NCBI RefSeq assembly: GCF_013416525.1
Contig: NZ_JACCEM010000008.1
Location: 62,001 to 126,000, forward strand
DNA from: Parapusillimonas granuli
GTDB lineage: Bacteria > Pseudomonadota > Gammaproteobacteria > Burkholderiales > Burkholderiaceae_B
Length of the DNA: 64,000 bases
Direction: 5' to 3'
In this document: positions 54,792 through 64,000 of the stretch, piece after piece
Layout: each line of letters begins with the position of its first letter
Position numbering within the stretch: position 1 is the first letter of the stretch
Program-made: the position numbers and the translations under genes
Notes under the pieces: model-generated
Databases searched by the model: none
Told to the model about the DNA's origin: nothing
Seen by the model: the letters and a program-made list of their open reading frames with translations, nothing else

Positions 54792-55727
54792 TCACCCCGC
54801 TCGGGATTCCGCCGCCAAGGCATCCAGCGCCGCGGAGACGGCCGCGCCTATGCCGCGCCCCCGCAGACCGATGTAAACCAGCTCGTTGCGAGGCGCCTCC
54901 GCCGCGGCGGGCGCTTTCTCGATGCGCACCCTGCCCCCGGCCAGCTGAACGACGGCGGAGCCATGGCGATCGGTCACCACCCGGCCCTTGACCCGTATCA
55001 CGTCGGCGGGCAGGCCCTTGAGCGCGGCGATCAGCCGGTCCGCGTTCAGCATGCCGGGCGCGGACCATACCCCGCCCTCGAATGGATGATCCGGATCCTC
55101 ATGATGGTGCGCATCGCCGTCAGGCGCATGGCCGCCGGGGCCATGCGCCAGGATGCGCTCCAGCGGCACGCGGCCGAAGCTGGACCGCAAGAACGGCAGC
55201 GCCCCATACCGCGCGCGCAGCTCGGCCTCCACGCTTTCCGCCTCGCCGGGCCCCAGGAGATCCGCCTTGTTCATCACCACCAGGCTCGCCGCCCGGATCT
55301 GCCGCGCCACCGTATCGCCCATCAGAGGGTCGTCCAGCTGCGCGACGATGCGCCCGGCGTCGGCCATGACCACCACGGCCTCCAGCTGCAGCATCGGGTC
55401 GGACAGGCCCACCTGCGCGATGCGGCCCGGGTCGGACACGCCGCTGGCCTCGATGACGATCAGCTCGGGCGCGGGCTTGCGCTCCAGCACGCGGATCAAC
55501 GCGGCGTCGAGGCCGGACCCGATGGAACAGCAGATGCAGCCGTTCGTCAGGCTCAGGGTCTCGCCGTCGTGGGAGGCGACCAGCGAGGCGTCCACATCGA
55601 TGGGGCCGAAGTCATTGACCATGACCGCCACCCGCCGATCGGCCTGGCTCAGCAGGTGATTCAGCAGGGTGGTCTTGCCCGCCCCCAGGAAGCCTCCGAG
55701 GACGATCAGGGGAATGCGCGCCGCCAC
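54792..55727 (-). CDS. CobW/COG0523 GTPase, putative metallochaperone
   Basis: About 311 residues from a GTG at 55727 that follows the amidohydrolase stop by eight bases. ATGs at 55763 and 55796 would overlap that gene. Walker A GGFLGAGKTTLLN sits about ten residues in, the CobW metal motif is GCICC (C-x-C-C), and the GTP specificity motif is NKADLL. A His/Asp-rich loop (HAPDGDAHHHEDPDH) precedes the C-terminal CobW_C domain. Proteins of this group deliver zinc or other metals. The neighbour is a metal-dependent amidohydrolase, a plausible client. Confidence 0.85.
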   Translation of the reverse strand: MAARIPLIVLGGFLGAGKTTLLNHLLSQADRRVAVMVNDFGPIDVDASLVASHDGETLSLTNGCICCSIGSGLDAALIRVLERKPAPELIVIEASGVSDPGRIAQVGLSDPMLQLEAVVVMADAGRIVAQLDDPLMGDTVARQIRAASLVVMNKADLLGPGEAESVEAELRARYGALPFLRSSFGRVPLERILAHGPGGHAPDGDAHHHEDPDHPFEGGVWSAPGMLNADRLIAALKGLPADVIRVKGRVVTDRHGSAVVQLAGGRVRIEKAPAAAEAPRNELVYIGLRGRGIGAAVSAALDALAAESRAG

Positions 55728-55734
55728 GGCGGCC

Positions 55735-57399
55735 TCAGCCCCTGCCCGGCGCGTCGAAAGCATGGCCGCCGACCATGGTGCCCTCGATCGCGACATCCTT
55801 GAGCGCGTCCGGCTCGGCCTGGCTGGGATCGCCGCCCAGCACGCAGAAGTCGGCGAACTTGCCGACTTCGATCGAGCCGATGCGGTCGTCCATGTGCAGC
55901 GTATAGGCGGCGCCCAGGGTGATGGCGCGCAGCGCGGCGGCCACGCCGATGCGCTCGCTCTCGCCCAGCACGCGGCCCGAGGCGCTGCGGCGGTTCACCG
56001 CGCACCAGGCGGTGAACAAGGGGCCGATGGGCGTGATGGGGGCGTCGGAGTGGATTGCGAAGGGCACCCCCATCCGTTCGGCCGTCGCGCATGCGTTCAT
56101 CCGGTGGGCGCGGTCCGGCCCCATGGTCATCTCGAAATGGGCGTCGCCCCAGTAGAAAATATGATTGGCGAACAGGTTCACGCACAAGCCCAGCTTGGCG
56201 ATGCGCCGGAACTGCGCCGGGGAAGCCATCTGGCAATGCTGCAGCGTGTGCCGGTGGTCGAAGCGGGGGTGCAGGCTGAGCGCGCGCTCCAGGGCGTCCA
56301 GCGCCACCTCGGTGGCTTCGTCGCCGTTGGTATGGATGTGCAGCTGTATCCCCGCGCAGTGGTACTGCTCGACGATGTGGCGCAGGTCGTCGGGCGCGGT
56401 CACCCAAATGCCGTTGGGCGCGCCGTTGTAATAGCCCGGCCAGAGCAACCGGGCGGTGAAGCCCTGGATGGAGCCGTCGACCACGAGCTTCACGATGCCC
56501 AGCCGCATCTTGTCGTGGTTGTGCTGCTTGAGCAGTTCCAGCTTGGCCATGCAGGCTTCGGTATCGCGGCCGAAAAGCATGCCCGAGGCCGCCGGCACGA
56601 TGCGCAGCGGGTAATCGGCCGCCCGCGTGGTGGCCGCCAGCGAGGCGATGCCCTCGTCGTGCAGTTCATTGACCAGGTCGGTCGCGGTCGTGACGCCGGC
56701 CACTTGCGCCACCCGGCCGAACATCCCCAGGCATTCGGGGCTCTGGCCCAGCATGCGGAAGGGATTGCCGATCATGCGCGTCACCGGGAACATCGCGGCG
56801 AACTCGCAGAGCTCGCCCGTGGGCTCGCCGTTCTCGAAGCGGGAAATGCCCTCGATGTCGGTGTCCCGGTCTATGCCCGCCATGCCCAGGGCCTTGCTGT
56901 TCACGTTCATCAAGTGCATGCTGGCATGCATGACGACCACCGCGCGCTCGCCGGATACCTTGTCCAGGTCCTGCACCGACATGCGCCGCGTGCCGAAATA
57001 GATGGGGTCGAAGCCCCAGCCGATCAGGTGCCGGCCGGCTTCCAGCCCGCGCTGCGCTTCCCGCAGGCGCTCCACCACTTCATCTATGGTCTTCAGCCCG
57101 CGCCAGACCTTGCCGTCCGGGCCGCGGCGGTCATAGAAGCCGACATAGACGTACAGCCAGACGACGCCTTCGTGCAGATGGCAGTGCCCTTCCACCAGCC
57201 CCGGCATCAGCACTTTTCCGGCATAGCGGTCATCGCGCCGCCCCGCCCCCCACGCCGAGGCCTGCTGTTCCGTGCCGACCGCCAGGATCCGGCCGCCGCG
57301 GACCGCCACGTGCGTCGCCTCGGGCTGCGCCGGGTTCATCGTCAGGATCTTGCCCGCCCGATAGATCGTGATGTCCTGGTGTTCCGTCTGCTCGTTCAT
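55735..57399 (-). CDS. Metal-dependent amidohydrolase (YtcJ-like)
   Basis: 554 residues with the amidohydrolase-3/YtcJ plan. The metal pair H-x-H is in MPGLVEGHCHLHEGV, a downstream His lies in LHIHTNGDEA, and HRHTLQHCQM and the catalytic Asp in FAIHSDAPITPIGP follow. The N-terminal beta-barrel strand and its return at the C-terminus (GSIEVGKFADFCVLGGDP) are typical. The substrate is unknown; N-formyl or cyclic amides are common for YtcJ-like enzymes. It begins at an ATGA overlap with the ABC ATPase, so it probably acts on the imported compound. Confidence 0.85.
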   Translation of the reverse strand: MNEQTEHQDITIYRAGKILTMNPAQPEATHVAVRGGRILAVGTEQQASAWGAGRRDDRYAGKVLMPGLVEGHCHLHEGVVWLYVYVGFYDRRGPDGKVWRGLKTIDEVVERLREAQRGLEAGRHLIGWGFDPIYFGTRRMSVQDLDKVSGERAVVVMHASMHLMNVNSKALGMAGIDRDTDIEGISRFENGEPTGELCEFAAMFPVTRMIGNPFRMLGQSPECLGMFGRVAQVAGVTTATDLVNELHDEGIASLAATTRAADYPLRIVPAASGMLFGRDTEACMAKLELLKQHNHDKMRLGIVKLVVDGSIQGFTARLLWPGYYNGAPNGIWVTAPDDLRHIVEQYHCAGIQLHIHTNGDEATEVALDALERALSLHPRFDHRHTLQHCQMASPAQFRRIAKLGLCVNLFANHIFYWGDAHFEMTMGPDRAHRMNACATAERMGVPFAIHSDAPITPIGPLFTAWCAVNRRSASGRVLGESERIGVAAALRAITLGAAYTLHMDDRIGSIEVGKFADFCVLGGDPSQAEPDALKDVAIEGTMVGGHAFDAPGRG

Positions 57400-58483
57400 G
57401 CCGTTCGCTCCAAGTTTCCATATGCCCGGCGCCCATCCAGGGGCGCGGTGATCCGCCCGCCTTCGACCTCGACGAAATGGCAGGCCACTTTATGCCCCGG
57501 CGCCACCTCGCGCAGCGCCGGCGCCGACTGTTCGCATATCGCCTGCGTGGCGGGGCAGCGCCCGGCGAATCTGCAGCCCTGGGGAGGGTTGATGGGGCTG
57601 GGCGGATCGCCGCTCAGCCTGATGCGCTGCGCCGCTTTCTCGCGGCCGCCGCTGACCGTCGGCACCGCCGACATCAAGGCGACGCTGTACGGATGCAGCG
57701 GCCGGGAAAAGAAGGTGTTGCGCGGCCCCTGTTCGACGATCTGCCCCAGATACATGACGGCGATGTCGTCGCAAATATGTTCGACCACCGCCATGTCGTG
57801 GCTGATGAACAGGAAGGACTGCCCGCGCTCGCGCTGTATGCGGCGCAACAGATTGAGGATCTGCGCGCGGATGGCGATGTCGAGCGCCGATACGGGTTCG
57901 TCGCACACCACGAGCTGCGGGTCGGTGGCCAGCGCGCGGGCAATGTTCAGGCGCTGGCGTTGCCCTCCCGAGAACTGATGCGGGAACAGCGCCTGCTGGT
58001 CCTCGCGCAGCCCGACGAGGCGGAAGAGCTCGTTCACTTTCTCGCGCTGTTCGGCCGGCGTGCCTATGCCCATCAGCATCAGCGGCATGCGGACGATTTC
58101 GCCGGCGCGCTGCCGCGGGTTCAGCGACGAGTACGGGTCCTGGAAGACCAGCTGGAAATGCCTGCGCTGGCGGCGCAAGGCGTCGCCTTCCAGGGCGGTG
58201 AGGTCCACGCCGTTGAAGCCGATGGTGCCGGCGGTCACGGGCGCCAGCCGCATGATGGACAAGGCGGTGGTGGTCTTGCCCGACCCCGACTCGCCGACGA
58301 TCGCCATGGTGCGCCCGCGGTGGATCTCGAAGCTCACGCCGTCGACGGCGTGGACCTTGTCACGCACGCCGCCCGGCCCGCGCCTGCCTATCGGAAAATG
58401 CACCTTGAGGTCGCGCACCGACAGCAAGGCCGGGCCGGTCTCCGGCCCCGTTCCGGATCGCGCACGCCGGGTTTGAGATTCGC

Positions 58484-58487
<4 letters not shown>
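57396..58487 (-). CDS. Oligopeptide-type ABC transporter ATP-binding protein (OppF/DppF)
   Basis: 363 residues from ATG 58487, overlapping the previous ATPase stop as ATGA. It carries Walker A GESGSGKTT, Q-loop FQDPYSSLNPRQRAGEIV, signature FSGGQRQRLNIARAL, Walker B LVVCDEPVSALD, and the OppF/DppF C-terminal Cys cluster (GCRFAGRCPATQAICEQSAP) that may hold an iron-sulfur centre. It energises uptake with its partner OppD-like protein. The open frame continues far upstream, but that part is a shadow of the preceding gene. Confidence 0.93.
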
Positions 58488-59463
<976 letters not shown>

Positions 59464-59467
<4 letters not shown>

Positions 59468-60375
59468 GTCCGCTCCCGCAAGCGTGGGTTCAGGGCGTCG
59501 TTCAGCCCGTCGCCGATCAGGCTGACCGCCAGCACCGTCAAGAAAATGGCGATGCCCGGCAGGGTGACCGCCCACCAGGCCACCAGGATGTACGAACGGT
59601 TGTTGCCGATCATCAAGCCCCAGCTCATCATGTTCGGGTCTCCCAGGCCCAGGAAGGAAAGCCCCGCCTCGAACAGAATGGCCGTGCCGATCGCCAGCGT
59701 CGCGGACACGATCAGCGGCGCCATCGCATTGGGCAGGATGACCTTCCAGATGAGCCGCCCGTTCCCCGCGCCGACGACGCGCTCGGCCAGGATGTAGTCC
59801 AGCTGCTTCAGGCGCAGGAACTCGCCGCGCGCCAAGCGCGCCGTGCCCGTCCAGCTGACGATGCCGATGGCGATCGAGATCGTCCACAGCGTCGGCGAGA
59901 AAAGCGTGACCAGCACCATGGCGAACAGCAGGGTCGGCAGGACCTGGAAGAACTCGGTGATGCGCATCAGGGCTTCGTCGATCCAGCCGCCGTAATAGCC
60001 CGCCAGCGCGCCCACCACGATGCCGATGACCACCGACAGGATCGCGGCGACGACGCCCACCAGCAAGGTGGCGCGCCCGCCGTAGACCAGCCCCGTGAGC
60101 AGATCGCGCCCCAGATAATCGGTGCCCAGCAGCCCGAATTCGGACCCGGGCGCCTCCATGGGCGGCCCGACCATGTCGAAGGGATCGGCCTCCATGACCA
60201 TGGGCCCGAAAATCGTGATGCAGACGATGGCCAGCAGCAGCAGGAAGCCGAAGACCGCGGAAGGATTGCGGCAGAATACCCGCAACGCCTCGCGCCACTG
60301 GCCCGGCGGCTTGGCCGGCCTGGGCTGCGGAACGGTTTGAGTTTCTTGGGATGTCGTGAGCGAGGAGCCGGTCAT
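59464..60375 (-). CDS. Dipeptide-type ABC transporter permease (DppC/OppC)
   Basis: 303 residues with a cytoplasmic N-terminus carrying WREALRVFCRNPSAVFGFLL (OppC_N) and then six helices. The EAA-loop region reads KQLDYILAERVVGAGNGRLI, followed by LPNAMAPLIVSATLAIGTAI and FLGLGDPNMMSWGLMIGNNR, a strong DppC signature. It overlaps dppB by ATGA and the following ATPase by ATGA. Confidence 0.94.
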
Positions 60376-61340
60376 GATGTCTTGATCCTCGGGTCGATGA
60401 TGCGATAGGCGACGTCGGTGAGCTGATTCATCACCACCACCATCAGCGATGCAAAAAACAGAATGCCCAGCAGGGTCGGGTAGTCACGGCGCAGCACCGA
60501 ATCGAACGCCAGCCGGCCCAGGCCGGGCCAGTTGAAAACCGTTTCGACCAGGATCGCGCCGGCCAGCACGTTGCCGAACTGCATGCCCAGCATGGTGACC
60601 ACCGGCAGCACGGCATTGCGCAGGGCGTGCTTGTACAGCACCACGCCTTCGGATAGGCCTTTGGCCCGCGCCGTGCGGATGTAGTCGGAGGAAAGCGTTT
60701 CCATCATGCTGGCGCGCGCCAGCCGGCTGTACTGCGCCAGATAGACGAAAGCCAGGGTGAACGCGGGCAGCACTAGGTGTTCCAGCACGTCGAGCATGCC
60801 GGCCCAGCCTTGCGAATCCGCGCCCGCGGTGCGCATGTCCGACACCGGGAAGATGGGCCACACGGACGCGAACAGGATGATCAGCACGATGCCGGTCCAG
60901 AACACCGGCGCGGAATAGCCCACGATGGACAGGATGGTGACCGACTGCGACAGCAGGCCGTTGGGGCGGCGCGCGGCCAGCGCCCCCAGCAGCGTGCCGA
61001 CGAAGAACGCCAGCAGCACCGACACCACGACCAGCAGCAGCGTGGCCGGCACCCTTTCCCAGATCAGCGAAGCGACGGAGGCGTTGAAATAGTATGACTG
61101 CCCCAGATCGCCCTGCAGCACCTTGCCCAGGTAGATGCCCAGCTGCACGATGAACGGACGGTCGAGCCCGAACTGCCGCCGCAGCTGTTCCCGCAATTCC
61201 TCCGTCATCCCGCCCATGCTGCCCGCCAGCGTCTCGACCGGGTCGCCCGGCGAGACGTGGATGAGCAGGAAGTTCAGCGTGAGAACAGCCAGCAGCAGGA
61301 TGGCGGCATAAGCGAGCCGTTTCAAAACGTAGCGCAACAT
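60372..61340 (-). CDS. Dipeptide-type ABC transporter permease (DppB/OppB)
   Basis: 322 residues. The DppB start MLRYVLKRLAYAAILLLAVL is followed by the periplasmic loop with HVSPGDPVETLAG. The EAA loop is DYIRTARAKGLSEGVVLYKH, and the C-terminal GAILVETVFNWPGLGRLAFD is diagnostic. It has six helices. It lies 16 bases after the binding-protein gene and is coupled to dppC. Confidence 0.95.
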   Translation of the reverse strand: MLRYVLKRLAYAAILLLAVLTLNFLLIHVSPGDPVETLAGSMGGMTEELREQLRRQFGLDRPFIVQLGIYLGKVLQGDLGQSYYFNASVASLIWERVPATLLLVVVSVLLAFFVGTLLGALAARRPNGLLSQSVTILSIVGYSAPVFWTGIVLIILFASVWPIFPVSDMRTAGADSQGWAGMLDVLEHLVLPAFTLAFVYLAQYSRLARASMMETLSSDYIRTARAKGLSEGVVLYKHALRNAVLPVVTMLGMQFGNVLAGAILVETVFNWPGLGRLAFDSVLRRDYPTLLGILFFASLMVVVMNQLTDVAYRIIDPRIKTS

Positions 61341-61356
61341 CGGGAATCCGTCCGTT

Positions 61357-62946
61357 TTACTTCAGGTAGACCTCGTCGAGCGGCGACAGCGGCCCCCAGA
61401 TGCTGGCGGGCGGGTTGCCGACGTTCTTCCTGACCAGCGTGTGGTAGGGGACTTCCGCGATGTAGACGATGGGCACGTCTTCGTTCACCATGCGCTGGAA
61501 CTCGCCATAGAGCGCCTTGCGCTTGTCCTGGTTCTGCTCCACGGCCGCCTGTTCCAGCACCTTGTCCACCTTGTCGTTGCGGTAGGACTGCGTGTTGGTC
61601 CACACGATGGGGCGGATGTTGGACGACAGATAGGTGCGATGCACGCCGATGACGGGGTCGCCCCAGTTCCAGACGATGTCGGTCGACATGTCGAAATCGT
61701 GGTTGGCCATGGTCTTCGCCCACGAGGGGAAATCCGCCGAGGTGCGCAGGTCCGCCGCCACGCCTATCTTCTTGAGCTGGGTACGGGCGTATTCCGCCAC
61801 GTTCTTGCTCAGGGCGACGGTGCCGGGCAGGATGTCTATCGTCATCTTGAAGCGCTCGCCGTTCGCGCCGGGCTTCAGGCCCGCTTCGTCGAGCAGCTGC
61901 TTGGCCTTTTCCAGATTCAGCTTGTATGGATTCGAGCTCGGGTCGGCGAAGGGGCTGGAACTGATGATGGGTCCGACGGCCTGCTTGGCAAAGCCCGCGG
62001 TCAGCGCCTTGGAGATGAAATTCTTGTCCAGCGCATAGGCGATCGCCTGGCGGACGCGCTTGTCGTCCAGCGGCTTGCGCGCCGTGTTGATCGCCAGCCA
62101 GGACTCGGCGCCTATGCCTTCGTAGCCCTTGTTCAGCATGACGATGTCTTTGTTGCTCTGCGCGCGCCGCAATACCGTCGGGTCGCCCGCGAACGGCAGC
62201 ATTTGCAGGTCGCCGCGTTCCAGGCCGATCAGCAGCGTCGTGTCTTCCGGATTGATCTGGATGACGACGCGGTCCAGATACGGCTTGCCTTCCAGGAAGA
62301 ATTTGTCGAAGCGTTCCAGCACGACCTCTTTGCCCGGTACGAATTCCTTGAGCTTGAACGGGCCGGAGCCGACCACGTCTTTGGCGTTGCGCGGGTGCGA
62401 TTTCAGATCGGCGCCGTCGCCGTAGATATGCTTGGGAAGAATGGGCGACAAGGCCGGCGACAGCGCGATCAACAGCGCGGGATGAGGCTGCGACAGCTTG
62501 AACACCGCGGTATGCGGATCAGGCGTCTCCACGCTTTCCACGGCGCTGAACATGGCCTGGAAAGGGTGGTTGGCCTTGTTCGCCATGATCGAGAACGCCA
62601 CGTCTTCGGACGTGATGGGTTTGCCGTCATGGAAAACCGCATTGCCGCGCAGCTTCACGGTCAGCGCCTTGCCGTCCTCCGACCATTTCCAGGATTCGGC
62701 CAGATAGGGCTGGGGTTCCCACTTGTCGTTGAAGCGCAGCAAGCTGGCGAACAGCTGCGTGCTGGGCAAGGCCGTCGCCATGCCGGACTGCACCGCGCCG
62801 TTCAAGTGCCTGGGCGCCTGATACGCGCCCAGCACCAGGGTCCCGCCGTGCTTCGGCTGTTCCTGGGCGACGGCGCCGCCCGCGCCCGCCAATGACACCA
62901 GGCACGACACCGCGGCAAACGCGATGCTCTTCTTGATATTGCGCAT
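61357..62946 (-). CDS. Peptide/opine-type ABC transporter substrate-binding protein (family 5)
   Basis: 529 residues from ATG 62946 with GGGGAAA upstream; a longer frame to the left of this start is a shadow. The Sec signal (SIAFAAVSCLVSLAGAGGAVA, cleavage near AVAQE) is followed by the SBP_bac_5 domain: GGTLVLGAYQAPRHLNGAVQ, the PYLAESWKWSEDGKALTVKL motif, and SGPFKLKEFVPGKEVVLERF. It is the first gene of the operon and the captured ligand is probably a peptide or amide later processed by the amidohydrolase. The upstream 220 bases contain the promoter but no clear boxes. Confidence 0.93.
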   Translation of the reverse strand: MRNIKKSIAFAAVSCLVSLAGAGGAVAQEQPKHGGTLVLGAYQAPRHLNGAVQSGMATALPSTQLFASLLRFNDKWEPQPYLAESWKWSEDGKALTVKLRGNAVFHDGKPITSEDVAFSIMANKANHPFQAMFSAVESVETPDPHTAVFKLSQPHPALLIALSPALSPILPKHIYGDGADLKSHPRNAKDVVGSGPFKLKEFVPGKEVVLERFDKFFLEGKPYLDRVVIQINPEDTTLLIGLERGDLQMLPFAGDPTVLRRAQSNKDIVMLNKGYEGIGAESWLAINTARKPLDDKRVRQAIAYALDKNFISKALTAGFAKQAVGPIISSSPFADPSSNPYKLNLEKAKQLLDEAGLKPGANGERFKMTIDILPGTVALSKNVAEYARTQLKKIGVAADLRTSADFPSWAKTMANHDFDMSTDIVWNWGDPVIGVHRTYLSSNIRPIVWTNTQSYRNDKVDKVLEQAAVEQNQDKRKALYGEFQRMVNEDVPIVYIAEVPYHTLVRKNVGNPPASIWGPLSPLDEVYLK

Positions 62947-63167
62947 GTTTTTCCCCTTGTACATGGATGCCGCGCCGGGCGCGCACCGCTCTCTCTTTAC
63001 TGGTCGGGGCCAACATAGCATCGGGCTATCGGACGGACATAGGTCCAAGGGCGCGTTTTCAATGGGGCCAGTTTCCGCGCCAGAGGACGGAATGCGCCAC
63101 GCTTTAGGGAAAACCTTGAGGTACGCCGCTTGCTGCGCGGCTCCACCATACCGACGAGAGCCATGCC

Positions 63168-63443
63168 ATGAACCATCCCACCGACAAAACGAAAAGCGAC
63201 CGGTCCACGGAGACCCGCCGATCCTCGTTCGAGAAGGAAACCACCGAGAAGGAACACGCAAAGGTGAAGGAATCCATTCAGGGCGGGCACCGCTCCTGGA
63301 TGAACGCGCCGGTGGACCCCAACTCGCCCACCACGAAAGTGAATTTCCCGCCGGGAATCGAGCCCGAGGACGCCGCCGACCCCGGCCGCGCCACGCCGGG
63401 CGCGCCGCCGGTCGACAACCGTTCGGGCAAGCGCCCTAAATAG
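63168..63443 (+). CDS. Small hydrophilic protein, unknown
   Basis: 91 residues, strongly charged in the first half (KTKSDRSTETRRSSFEKETT) and Pro-rich in the second (PVDPNSPTTKVNFPPGIEPE). There is no hydrophobic segment, and it is probably disordered. The start follows a weak GAGAG site. The repeated Lys/Glu-Ser/Thr composition resembles stress-induced hydrophilic proteins, but no family is recognised. The stop overlaps that of the converging LysR gene by eight bases. Confidence 0.55.
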   Translation: MNHPTDKTKSDRSTETRRSSFEKETTEKEHAKVKESIQGGHRSWMNAPVDPNSPTTKVNFPPGIEPEDAADPGRATPGAPPVDNRSGKRPK

Positions 63444-64000
63444 CGGCGATGGAAGAGGCCGGGCCGCGCACGGAGCCCGGCTCCGGACGCCGGTCCGGGC
63501 GCTTTGGACGCGCCCGCTCCATTGCCCGCTGCCATATCGGCGGGCTGCCGATGTGGCGGATCAGGTGGTCGGAGAACGCCCGCAGCTTGAGGCTGGCGCG
63601 CGGCAGCGCGCGCAGTAGATAGACGCCGGTCTCCGGCTGGGGCAGCAAGTCGTCCAGCTGGAGCTCGACCACTCTGCCCGCCCCGATGTCTTCGCCGATG
63701 GACCAGTCGGGCACCAGCCCGATACCCAGGCCTTGCAGCACGGCCTGGCGGCGCGAATCGCAGTCATTGCATTGAAACGCAAAGGCCTGCTCGCCGACCT
63801 GGTCCTTGCTGAAGAGTTCGCGCCAGCCTCGCATGCTGGTTCTGTGGCCCCGGTCTATCAGGCGGTGGTGGTTCAGGTCCCGCACCGTGGCGGGCGTTCC
63901 GTGCCGCAGCAGGTAGTCGGGCGAGGCGCAGATGACGTAGCGCTGGGCGGCGATGGTCTGGCTGATCAGGGAGCTGTCGGGTTGCTGCCCCACCCTCAAG
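63436..64000 (-). CDS. LysR-type regulator, C-terminal part (cut by window edge)
   Basis: At least 187 residues of a LysR substrate-binding domain enter from the right edge. The segments QTIAAQRYVICASPDYLLRH and GHRTSMRGWRELF are in the usual places, and LQGLGIGLVPDWSIGEDIGA is the conserved region near the end of the second subdomain. The DNA-binding domain lies outside. The tail after HLIRHIG is a long basic/Pro-rich extension. The gene may regulate the peptide importer operon upstream of it, which is inference only. Confidence 0.82.
   Translation of the reverse strand, partial: LRVGQQPDSSLISQTIAAQRYVICASPDYLLRHGTPATVRDLNHHRLIDRGHRTSMRGWRELFSKDQVGEQAFAFQCNDCDSRRQAVLQGLGIGLVPDWSIGEDIGAGRVVELQLDDLLPQPETGVYLLRALPRASLKLRAFSDHLIRHIGSPPIWQRAMERARPKRPDRRPEPGSVRGPASSIAAI

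Overview
The window is high-GC DNA from a betaproteobacterium. The gene set and gene order point to the Alcaligenaceae (Bordetella/Achromobacter group): a ribBA-ribH-nusB-thiL-pgpA-pncC operon, a groESL operon under a CIRCE operator, ftsY/rsmD/coaD/ferredoxin side by side, a split pntA, and a 3-hydroxyanthranilate degradation cluster. No rRNA, tRNA or CRISPR array was seen.

Layout. 1-4.7 kb: the 3' end of an NrdG-like activase gene, a MarR-GNAT fusion regulator with a striking palindromic operator, two drug/metabolite-type transporters that overlap tail to tail, a CocE-type hydrolase remnant, a small AT-rich membrane protein, and a cytochrome c with a truncated PQQ sugar dehydrogenase. 4.7-18.2 kb (minus strand): a Vi-antigen-like capsule island read as tviB-tviD-tviE-vexA-vexB-vexC-vexD-vexE plus a PL1-type lyase (vexL). 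It is bounded by the broken dehydrogenase gene on one side and an IS4-type transposase remnant plus an AT-rich fragment on the other. Its oddities are a VexC-like subunit with no recognisable ATPase motif, a long N-terminal extension on VexB, no C4-epimerase (tviC) gene, and a terminator-like hairpin between the tvi and vex parts.

19-28 kb: groES-groEL, a short-chain dehydrogenase, dgkA, pyrF, then the riboflavin/thiamine/phospholipid operon on the minus strand. 28-34 kb: an IclR regulator, a PhnDCEE-type phosphonate/phosphite importer, and a CYTH-CHAD protein (tripolyphosphatase type). 34-40 kb: ftsY, rsmD, coaD, a dicluster ferredoxin, a MOSC-N-only protein coupled to an AsmA-family protein. 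40-49 kb: metY, a YidB-like protein, the three-gene proton-translocating transhydrogenase (pntAA-pntAB-pntB), the four-gene lower 3-hydroxyanthranilate pathway (semialdehyde dehydrogenase, deaminase, dioxygenase, decarboxylase), and a PilZ/YcgR-type protein.

49-52.4 kb: a sulfide/persulfide handling cluster (FAD oxidoreductase, DUF2892 protein, rhodanese, ArsR regulator with two cysteines). 52.4-64 kb: a LysR regulator, a DadA-type dehydrogenase, then a long minus-strand operon with an oligopeptide-type ABC importer (binding protein, two permeases, two ATPases), an amidohydrolase and a COG0523 GTPase. The last entries are a small hydrophilic protein and a LysR gene cut by the window edge.

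A short motif, TAGGGCCTGT(T/C)(A/G)ACG, recurs in at least six intergenic positions. In four of them its TAG is exactly the stop codon of a gene. I regard the degenerate VexC, the missing epimerase and this dispersed stop-codon-linked motif as the most unusual signals.
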